This document shows positions 5,565 to 9,940 of a DNA stretch of 9,940 nt, one piece after another (within the stretch, counting starts at the first letter, position 1; each line of letters starts with the position of its first letter). The stretch covers positions 1 to 9,940 of the forward strand of contig CAIUHB010000207.1 in the NCBI GenBank assembly GCA_903898855.1, read 5' to 3'. A program made the translations under genes and the position numbers. This stretch comes from an uncultured Actinomycetes bacterium (GTDB lineage Bacteria > Actinomycetota > Actinomycetes > Nanopelagicales > Nanopelagicaceae). The notes under the pieces are model-generated. The model worked only from the letters and a program-made list of their open reading frames with translations. It did not search any database and was not told the origin of the DNA.

Positions 5565-5570
5565 TACACT
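5565..5570 (+). promoter_or_regulatory. -10 element of leaderless promoter, methyltransferase
   Basis: TACACT ends 7 bp before ATG 5578, one base longer than the spacing used elsewhere. It lies back-to-back with the minus-strand promoter at 5538-5543. Confidence 0.5.
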
Positions 5571-5577
5571 TCCAGAA

Positions 5578-6354
5578 ATGGAGACCGAAGCAGGAAAGTA
5601 TTGGAGAGATTCGCTCGCAGCATGGGCGATCCCATCAGAGATCATCGACCAGGCTCCGGAGAATCCATGGATTCATCCTCCTGCAATGTTTGATCTGCCC
5701 CAGGTTATCGAGGACTCAATCTCGCATCAACGAGCGAGGGAAGTTCTTGAACCAGGGGATTCGCTACTCGATATCGGATGTGGTGGCGGAATTGCAGCAT
5801 TCGCTGTTGTGCCACCGGTAGGACATGTCATTGGTGTCGATCACCAAGCAGAGATGCTCGAGATGTTCTCATCGAATGCCAAAGCACGAGGCGTTACATC
5901 AGAGGTCTTTGAAGGATTTTGGCCAGCCGTAGCCGAAAAGGTCCAAGTGGCAGATGTCGTTGCCACTCATCACGTCGTCTATAACGTCTCAGGAATTGAA
6001 GAGTTTCTCCTTGCGATGAATGCACACGCTATGAAGAGAGTGATCATTGAGATGCCCCAGCGGCATCCTCTTACAACGGCAGCTCCGCTCTGGAAACATT
6101 TCTGGAACCTTGAACGCCCCGTTGACCCAACTCCAGAAGATTTAATGAATGTCTTGTCCGAACTTGGCATAAGTGCTCATTTAGAACTCTGGGAAGGTTC
6201 GATGCGAACTGAAGCAGACCTTAAGTCCCAAGCAAACTTCTCTCGAATTCGACTTTGCTTACCTGAATCTCGAGAAGGAGAAGTTCTTGAATTTCTTACC
6301 TCACAACCAAAGGTCGCCATTCGAAATCTGGCGACCATTTGGTGGGATTGCTAA
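5578..6354 (+). CDS. SAM-dependent methyltransferase (class I)
   Basis: A 258-residue cytoplasmic protein with a Rossmann-type methyltransferase domain. Motif I is LLDIGCGGGIAAF (63-75), the acidic end of strand 2 is VIGVDHQ with Asp88, and the post-II acidic or aromatic region includes VFEGFWP and DVVATHHVVYNV. The C-terminal part (about 150-258), ending ATIWWD, is shared with the truncated gene at the left edge. The acceptor substrate cannot be read from the sequence. The frame remains open up to a TTG at 5524 that would overlap the divergent gene. ATG 5578 is preferred because it follows a -10 hexamer by 7 bp, the upstream residues look non-conserved, and the protein then begins a typical family N-terminus. 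Confidence 0.85.
   Translation: METEAGKYWRDSLAAWAIPSEIIDQAPENPWIHPPAMFDLPQVIEDSISHQRAREVLEPGDSLLDIGCGGGIAAFAVVPPVGHVIGVDHQAEMLEMFSSNAKARGVTSEVFEGFWPAVAEKVQVADVVATHHVVYNVSGIEEFLLAMNAHAMKRVIIEMPQRHPLTTAAPLWKHFWNLERPVDPTPEDLMNVLSELGISAHLELWEGSMRTEADLKSQANFSRIRLCLPESREGEVLEFLTSQPKVAIRNLATIWWDC
6139..6354 (+). repeat. Dispersed homologous segment matching 3-218
   Basis: The last 72 codons of the methyltransferase are homologous to the left edge of the window in the same orientation, colinear and without gaps; 55 of the last 69 residues are identical. Nucleotide identity is far lower because of third-position changes, so it is unlikely to recombine readily now. Confidence 0.7.
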
Positions 6355-6369
6355 GTTTTTGTAGAGGCC

Positions 6370-6720
6370 TTAGCGCTTTAACTGAAGAACTGTTGTCACT
6401 ACGGCGATGATCAAGATACCAAGTGCAGCGCCAAAGTCGGCAGGCTTATGCTTCTTGCTGATGTGAGCGAACATTGCCCCAAGGAAGTAGAGAGCTAAGC
6501 AAGCGGCAGCGAGAGTTCCGAGTGGCTTGCTCCAGATTCCTACGATGATTCCCAAACCGCCAGCGATCTCCAGGAGTGCAAGAACTGGGATCTGGTTTGG
6601 CTTCACGCCAACAGAGGCCATAGCTGTCATGACATCTGGAACCTTCTTGAGCTTGGCGATGGCTGAGCCGATTGCGGCAAAGGCGAGTAGTGCGCCGAAG
6701 ATATCGAGTGCAATTTTCAT
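6370..6720 (-). CDS. DoxX-like four-helix membrane protein
   Basis: A 116-residue integral membrane protein with four hydrophobic helices at about 4-23, 43-61, 67-86 and 96-112. Family marks are the SAIAKLKKVPDV loop after helix 1, a conserved glutamate in LLEIAGGLGII (51), and a His-rich HISKKHKP loop between helices 3 and 4. This pattern fits the DoxX_2/DoxX-like family. Relatives have been linked to thiosulfate:quinone oxidation and oxidative stress, but small stand-alone members have no assigned function. ATG 6720 has an AGAAGGA Shine-Dalgarno sequence 6 nt upstream, unlike most lead genes here. It is divergent from the SRPBCC gene and converges on the methyltransferase. Confidence 0.82.
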   Translation of the reverse strand: MKIALDIFGALLAFAAIGSAIAKLKKVPDVMTAMASVGVKPNQIPVLALLEIAGGLGIIVGIWSKPLGTLAAACLALYFLGAMFAHISKKHKPADFGAALGILIIAVVTTVLQLKR

Positions 6721-6726
6721 CTGTAT

Positions 6727-6733
6727 TCCTTCT
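6727..6733 (-). promoter_or_regulatory. Shine-Dalgarno site of the DoxX-like gene
   Basis: On the minus strand AGAAGGA lies 6 nt before ATG 6720. It is the clearest case of a lead gene with a 5' leader rather than a leaderless start. Confidence 0.6.
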
Positions 6734-6749
6734 CTGTAGTCAGGGTCTT

Positions 6750-6755
6750 AGTTTA
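6750..6755 (-). promoter_or_regulatory. Candidate -10 element for the DoxX-like gene
   Basis: Minus-strand TAAACT fits TANNNT and would give a transcript starting near 6743 with a leader of about 23 nt containing the AGAAGGA ribosome site. Confidence 0.4.
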
Positions 6756-6798
6756 GAGCCACTCGATTAACCTTAAGATGAAGCGCAGGAGGTTTCTC

Positions 6799-6804
6799 TA
6801 TACT
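6799..6804 (+). promoter_or_regulatory. -10 element of leaderless promoter, SRPBCC gene
   Basis: TATACT ends 6 bp before ATG 6811. It falls inside the longer open frame starting at ATG 6778, so it decides the start. Confidence 0.65.
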
Positions 6805-6810
6805 TTAAAG

Positions 6811-7293
6811 ATGAGCGAAGAGTCAGTCAGGGCCGAGATTCTTGAAACCGGCAACCCAAAGATTAAGTCGGCTCGAATAGTCATCGGTGCAAAACCAGAG
6901 GCCATCTTCTTGATTCTTGCTAACCCAAAGCGCCATCAAGAGATTGATGGAAGTAAGACGATTACTTCGAATATCAGCGGACCAAGTGAACTCGTCATGG
7001 GATCTAAGTTCGGGATGCAGATGCACTTAGGAATCGATTATCGAATTAGCAATACTGTGGTCGAGTATGAGAAGAACGCACTCATTGCCTGGCGTCATCT
7101 TGGACGCTGGAGATGGCGATACGAGTTGGAAGACCTCGGAAATGGCTCGACACTTGTGACCGAAACTTTTGATGGGGCAGCCGGGCCTTGGCTTTCGCAG
7201 ATGTGGCTCAGTTTCCGCAAGGCCTACCCGTGGACTCAGATTGCTGTGGCAAAGACCCTTGTACGTCTCAAAGGTTTGGCAGAAAACGTCTAG
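6811..7293 (+). CDS. SRPBCC (START/polyketide cyclase-like) protein
   Basis: A 160-residue soluble protein of the SRPBCC helix-grip fold. The pattern is an initial beta strand SARIVIGAKPEAIFLILANPKRHQEIDGS, followed by antiparallel strands (GSKFGMQM, YRISNTVVEY, ALIAWRHLGRWRWRYELED), then STLVTETFDGAA and a long C-terminal helix packed with WTQIAVAKTLVRLKGL. The family binds hydrophobic ligands in an internal cavity and the ligand here is unknown. The open frame begins at ATG 6778, but its first eleven residues (RRRFLYTLK) read through a perfect TATACT promoter hexamer. ATG 6811, 6 bp after that hexamer, is therefore chosen. Confidence 0.82.
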   Translation: MSEESVRAEILETGNPKIKSARIVIGAKPEAIFLILANPKRHQEIDGSKTITSNISGPSELVMGSKFGMQMHLGIDYRISNTVVEYEKNALIAWRHLGRWRWRYELEDLGNGSTLVTETFDGAAGPWLSQMWLSFRKAYPWTQIAVAKTLVRLKGLAENV

Positions 7294-7324
7294 AGGCGTA
7301 GAAGACAGGGTCCACTTAAAGAGT

Positions 7325-7337
7325 CTTCAATTTGAAG
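7325..7337. promoter_or_regulatory. Inverted repeat upstream of the DUF305 gene
   Basis: CTTCAA-T-TTGAAG is a perfect 6-1-6 inverted repeat, nested within a second pair CCACTT (7312-7317) and AAGTGG (7335-7340) that overlaps its right arm. It lies just upstream of the expected -35 region of the DUF305 promoter and downstream of the SRPBCC stop, so it may be an operator or an alternative hairpin. Not proven. Confidence 0.35.
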
Positions 7338-7360
7338 TGGCAGGCAACGGTTCTTGATGA

Positions 7361-7366
7361 GATTCT
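7361..7366 (+). promoter_or_regulatory. Extended -10 element of leaderless promoter, DUF305 gene
   Basis: GATTCT ends 6 bp before ATG 7373. It departs from TANNNT at the first base but is preceded by TGA (7358-7360), giving the extended TGN -10 form that can compensate. Confidence 0.45.
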
Positions 7367-7372
7367 TCTCGT

Positions 7373-7891
7373 ATGAAATTTCTGAGTCGCGTTGCTCTCC
7401 TTGGATTATTGGCAAGTGCTTTTGCGGTTTCACCCGCCCAAGCCGCCGGTCCCTATGACGCGTCTTCCGTGATGTTTGCTCAGATGATGGTGCCTCATCA
7501 CCAGCAGGCTGTCTTGATCTCGAAGTGGGCACTCAAGCAATCATCAAATGCCTCTGTGAAGAAGTTGGCGGCTCGCATCATTGCGGAGCAAGGCCCAGAG
7601 ATTACCCAAATGCAGAAGTGGATCCCTTCAAGTGCGATGTCAGGCATGGATATGCCGATGCAGGGGATTGTGAGTGCAGATGACCTTGCAAAGCTGAAGG
7701 CTGCGACGGGTAAGAAGTTTGATGGCCTGTACTTGGTCGATATGACAATGCACCATCAAGGCGCGATCGCGATGGCAACGCCTTTGATGAAGTCAAAGAA
7801 TGCTGAAGTCGCAGCGCTGTGCAAGTCAATCGTCTCCGGCCAGAGCGCAGAGATCAAAGAGATGTATCGCATCATGACGACAGGGAAGTAA
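7373..7891 (+). CDS. Exported DUF305 protein, probable metal-binding
   Basis: A 172-residue secreted protein. Residues 1-24 form a Sec signal peptide: basic MKFLSR, a hydrophobic core and cleavage after AQA; no lipobox Cys is present. The mature part is a DUF305 four-helix ferritin-like domain with the two signature helices FAQMMVPHHQQAV (35-47) and VDMTMHHQGAIAMA (122-135). A Met-rich linker SAMSGMDMPM (87-96) lies between them. The His pairs 42-43 and 127-128 with nearby Met are likely ligands. Characterised DUF305 proteins include periplasmic copper-binding CopM of cyanobacteria; copper binding here is inference. A weak hairpin follows the stop, and the gene converges on the MFS gene. Confidence 0.85.
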   Translation: MKFLSRVALLGLLASAFAVSPAQAAGPYDASSVMFAQMMVPHHQQAVLISKWALKQSSNASVKKLAARIIAEQGPEITQMQKWIPSSAMSGMDMPMQGIVSADDLAKLKAATGKKFDGLYLVDMTMHHQGAIAMATPLMKSKNAEVAALCKSIVSGQSAEIKEMYRIMTTGK

Positions 7892-7893
7892 CC

Positions 7894-7911
7894 GGGTTTC
7901 TTAGCTAACCC
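7894..7911. terminator. Weak hairpin between convergent DUF305 and MFS genes
   Basis: GGGTT (7894-7898) pairs with AACCC (7907-7911) around an 8 nt loop just after the DUF305 stop. The stem is only 5 bp and no T-run follows, so a two-way terminator is possible but weakly supported. Confidence 0.3.
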
Positions 7912-7936
7912 AATAATCTTCTAAATTCGAGCCAGA

Positions 7937-9196
7937 CTAAAGTTCCGCTTCTTCGTCAGCATCATGATTCACGGTTGATGCGAAATCCACGAGGCGCAGT
8001 AGGAACTTTAGATTCAAGGCGCTAATCAAGGTAGCAAGAACCGCTCCGATAAAGATCGGAATTCGAAGTCCGAAGGTCGAGACCCATCCGCCGAGTAGCG
8101 ATCCGAATGGCATCATGCCCCACACAAGAGTTCGTCGGGTCCCATGAATACGTCCGTAGAGCTTGTTTGGAATGAGTTCCTGATACGTCGCCATAATCAA
8201 GATATTCCAATACGTTCCAAGCCCCGTCATGATGATTCCCATGAGTACGAAGGGAACGATATTTGTTAAGAAGGAAGTCGCAACCCAGAGCAGGCACTGA
8301 ACCAACATGCTCACGCCCATAACCCGTCCCCGGCCAAATCGTTCAGACATCCGAGCGGCGGTGAGAGAAGCGATAATTGAGCCGCTTCCTTGAATCGCCA
8401 TGGCAAGACCGAAGTACGAGGCCTTTAAGTGGAGCGTATGAAGGATGAAGAGAATTATCGTTGCACTCGAGAAGTTGAAGCAGAATCCGATACTCGTGGT
8501 CATTAAAACCAGATGACGCATTTGCTTATGGTTATAGAGATACTTAATGCCGAACTTCAGGCTCTGAATAAAAGGCTCGTGCTCTTTAGCGGCTTCACCT
8601 TCCGCTCGAACATCATGAACGGCTTGGAGTGGAATCAAAAGAATAAGTGAAGCTGCGACTACATAGCCGGCGCTCGAGACGAAGAGTGGGACTCCGATCG
8701 CCAAGCCATAGAGGAAACCACCGGTTGGTCCACCCATAAAGTCTTGAACGATCGTCTCGGCTAAATAGAGGCGGGAATTGCCACGTTCGAGTTCGTCCTT
8801 CTCAAGTAACTTAGGAATCAGAGTTTGAGCCGTCGTATCAGCGATAACTTCACATGTGCCAAAGACTGCGACCGCCAGGAAGAGCCAAGCAATGGTGAGG
8901 TGATGTGTGGCTATGGCAAGTGAAACCGATGCTGCTGTCAGAGTGCGGATTCCGTGAGCAAAGGCCAGGAAGGTACGTCGGTTTATTCGATCAGCAAGCC
9001 CACCGATCGGAATTGCAAAGAGCAGCCACGGAAGCATGCTGAGGGCCGAGATTGCAGAGATAGAGACCGGAGCTGTTGTTAACTTAACCGCGATGAGAGG
9101 AATGGATACCCGCAAAATTCCGTCAGCAAAATTACTCGCTATCGCCGCTGACCAGAGTCGGTTAAAGGCGGGGGAGAAGCTGCTCATTGAAGCCAT
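7937..9196 (-). CDS. MFS exporter (MFS_3/EntS-type)
   Basis: A 419-residue polytopic membrane protein with about 12 hydrophobic helices. The MFS cytoplasmic loop motif between helices 2 and 3 is GGLADRINRRTFL, and its pseudo-repeat between helices 8 and 9 is AARMSERFGRGRV. The overall pattern (FNRLWSAAIASNFADGILRVSIPL at the start, PTGGFLYGLA, GTYWNILIMATYQELIP) is that of proton-driven drug or siderophore exporters of the MFS_3 type. It lies 8 bp after the TipAS stop and so is in one operon with it, suggesting that the substrate is an antibiotic or similar. Two starts are possible, ATG 9196 or ATG 9187, with no decisive ribosome site; the longer is given. Confidence 0.87.
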   Translation of the reverse strand: MASMSSFSPAFNRLWSAAIASNFADGILRVSIPLIAVKLTTAPVSISAISALSMLPWLLFAIPIGGLADRINRRTFLAFAHGIRTLTAASVSLAIATHHLTIAWLFLAVAVFGTCEVIADTTAQTLIPKLLEKDELERGNSRLYLAETIVQDFMGGPTGGFLYGLAIGVPLFVSSAGYVVAASLILLIPLQAVHDVRAEGEAAKEHEPFIQSLKFGIKYLYNHKQMRHLVLMTTSIGFCFNFSSATIILFILHTLHLKASYFGLAMAIQGSGSIIASLTAARMSERFGRGRVMGVSMLVQCLLWVATSFLTNIVPFVLMGIIMTGLGTYWNILIMATYQELIPNKLYGRIHGTRRTLVWGMMPFGSLLGGWVSTFGLRIPIFIGAVLATLISALNLKFLLRLVDFASTVNHDADEEAEL

Positions 9197-9204
9197 ACCT
9201 GACT

Positions 9205-9570
9205 TTACCCTTGAGCCATGATCGCGTCATGGACATATTGAGCCAGACCCCGAACTCTTCCGTCGTAATACTCTTTAAAGCGAGCATCTTCGATATACAT
9301 GATCGCTAAATTCTTCTGCATATCGACCGAACATTGATAGAACCACTTGGTGATCGCTTCTCTGTGAGCAACTACCGCCCGTTGCGCTTCAGGTGATGAG
9401 ATATCGAGAGAGTTGCCGTAGGCATATACGAATAGTTCGGTCACGGCCTCTTGATCTGCTTTTGCCGCCTGAAAATCTGCGGGGGAGTATTTAGAAGTCC
9501 GGGCTGAAGATTCAGCGTAGGCATCAGTATCGCCCCATCGCTCTTTTGCTTCTGACTCGTACGACTCCAT
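9205..9570 (-). CDS. Stand-alone TipAS antibiotic-recognition domain protein
   Basis: A 121-residue soluble protein consisting only of the TipAS domain, the all-helical ligand-binding half of TipAL-type MerR activators. Family marks are KERWGDTDAYAES (9-21), RTSKYSPADF (24-33), AHREAITKWFYQC (68-80), LAIMYIEDARFKEYYD (88-103) and the end GLAQYVHDAI (108-117). Cys80 appears to correspond to the Cys of TipAS that bonds covalently with thiopeptides such as thiostrepton; this alignment is by eye. There is no N-terminal MerR helix-turn-helix, and the TAGAAT hexamer 6 bp before ATG 9570 rules out a longer reading. It leads an operon with an MFS exporter and could bind the drug for sequestration or delivery, which is inference. 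Confidence 0.85.
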   Translation of the reverse strand: MESYESEAKERWGDTDAYAESSARTSKYSPADFQAAKADQEAVTELFVYAYGNSLDISSPEAQRAVVAHREAITKWFYQCSVDMQKNLAIMYIEDARFKEYYDGRVRGLAQYVHDAIMAQG

Positions 9571-9576
9571 TCCGAG

Positions 9577-9582
9577 ATTCTA
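9577..9582 (-). promoter_or_regulatory. -10 element of leaderless promoter, TipAS-MFS operon
   Basis: On the minus strand this reads TAGAAT and ends 6 bp before ATG 9570. The divergent plus-strand promoter at 9608-9613 is 25 bp away. Confidence 0.6.
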
Positions 9583-9607
9583 ACTCTTACCGAGAAGGCG
9601 ACACCTT

Positions 9608-9613
9608 TATACT
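9608..9613 (+). promoter_or_regulatory. -10 element of leaderless promoter, helix-hairpin-helix gene
   Basis: TATACT ends 6 bp before ATG 9620, with no Shine-Dalgarno sequence. Confidence 0.65.
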
Positions 9614-9619
9614 CGAGAC

Positions 9620-9880
9620 ATGTCCAAGAAGAGTGAGTCGAAGGTAGCGGCAAAAGCGACTGTCAAAGATGCCGACTTCTACGATCTTCATGATGGCGAA
9701 TGGCGCAAGATCGGACTAGCGGCTCCAGCAAGACGAGCTCTTGTGGATGCAAAGCTTTATAAGGTTTCAGATCTTCGAAGGATCTCACTTGATGATTTGG
9801 CTGAGCTCCACGGTATGGGCAAGTCGGCCATCGCCCGCATCAAGGTAATTATGGAAGCGAAGAAGATCCGGTTTCGCTAG
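9620..9880 (+). CDS. Small helix-hairpin-helix protein resembling the RNA polymerase alpha C-terminal domain
   Basis: An 86-residue basic cytoplasmic protein. After a Lys/Ala-rich N-terminus (1-17) comes a single compact domain (about 28-86): IGLAAPARRALVDAKLY, then VSDLRRISLDDLAELHGMG and KSAIARIKVIMEA. The GMGKSAI hairpin (65-71) flanked by helices is a helix-hairpin-helix, and the arrangement resembles the alpha C-terminal domain of RNA polymerase, which binds DNA backbone non-specifically. DNA binding is inferred from the fold; no partner or pathway is visible. Start ATG 9620 is supported by TATACT 6 bp upstream. The next gene starts 21 bp after the stop with its own promoter. Confidence 0.75.
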   Translation: MSKKSESKVAAKATVKDADFYDLHDGEWRKIGLAAPARRALVDAKLYKVSDLRRISLDDLAELHGMGKSAIARIKVIMEAKKIRFR

Positions 9881-9889
9881 TTCTCTTTG

Positions 9890-9895
9890 TATACT
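9890..9895 (+). promoter_or_regulatory. -10 element of leaderless promoter, gene at 9902
   Basis: TATACT lies 9 bp after the previous stop and ends 6 bp before ATG 9902. It shares both hexamer and spacing with the preceding gene's promoter. Confidence 0.65.
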
Positions 9896-9901
9896 TTCGG
9901 C

Positions 9902-9940
9902 ATGAAGCGATTTATGATCTTTGTGATCGACCGTGAAACC
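9902..9940 (+). CDS. Start of an unidentified gene (13 codons visible)
   Basis: From ATG 9902 the frame reads MKRFMIFVIDRET to the window edge. The start is supported by a TATACT hexamer 6 bp upstream. A short beta-strand-like start of this type occurs in YCII/DGPF-domain proteins among others, but 13 residues are too few to assign a family. Confidence 0.55.
   Translation, partial: MKRFMIFVIDRET

Noticed and set aside
6355..6369. T-run after the methyltransferase stop as an intrinsic terminator
   Set aside because: GTTTTTG has no preceding stem-loop of useful length.
1..9940. tRNA genes, CRISPR arrays, transposases or integrases with attachment sites
   Set aside because: No cloverleaf-like segment, regularly spaced repeats or recombinase domain was found on reading both strands by eye. 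The direct repeats seen are too few and too diverged to be mobile-element ends.

Overview
The window looks like part of a compact, mid-to-low-GC chromosome of an actinobacterium, most likely a small-genome aquatic lineage of the Nanopelagicales (acI) or low-GC Microbacteriaceae type. The evidence is the gene families present (TipAS domain, PGPGW membrane protein, DUF4389, an ASCH protein with the EGEGD motif, a metallo-beta-lactamase/rhodanese fusion), very short intergenic gaps, and the prevalence of leaderless-type promoters. The taxon is inferred from memory of these families and was not searched. No tRNA, rRNA, CRISPR array, insertion sequence or transposase was seen.

Layout. Positions 1-218 hold the 3' end of a SAM-dependent methyltransferase that is about 80% identical in protein to the complete methyltransferase at 5578-6354. 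Next come an alpha/beta hydrolase (284-1078, +), a convergent three-domain persulfide dioxygenase/rhodanese fusion resembling CstB (1097-2464, -), and, divergent from that, a class I flavoprotein disulfide reductase (2589-4001, +) followed by a 52-residue zinc-ribbon protein (4006-4164, +). This left block appears somewhat more AT-rich and uses more TTA and AGA/AGG codons than the rest. From 4265 rightwards lie an ASCH protein and a PGPGW membrane protein (operon, +), a DUF4389 membrane protein (-), the full methyltransferase (+), a DoxX-like membrane protein (-), a SRPBCC protein (+), an exported DUF305 protein (+), a two-gene minus-strand operon of a stand-alone TipAS drug-binding protein and an MFS exporter, a helix-hairpin-helix protein (+), and the first 13 codons of another gene.

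How the genes work together. The 1097-4164 pair and zinc-ribbon protein look like a reactive-sulfur module: persulfide oxidation and sulfur transfer on one side, flavin/disulfide chemistry on the other, with a perfect inverted repeat next to the start of the fusion gene. TipAS plus exporter looks like a drug-sensing or drug-sequestering efflux unit without the usual MerR DNA-binding domain. The remaining genes are small membrane or stress-type functions with no clear shared pathway.

The most regular signal is regulatory. Ten transcription-unit-leading genes on both strands carry a -10-like hexamer whose last base lies exactly 6 bp (once 7 bp) before the start codon, the geometry of leaderless mRNAs. 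Genes inside operons, and the DoxX gene, instead tend to have a Shine-Dalgarno sequence. This rule moves three starts downstream of the longest open frame: ASCH to 4265, methyltransferase to 5578, SRPBCC to 6811.
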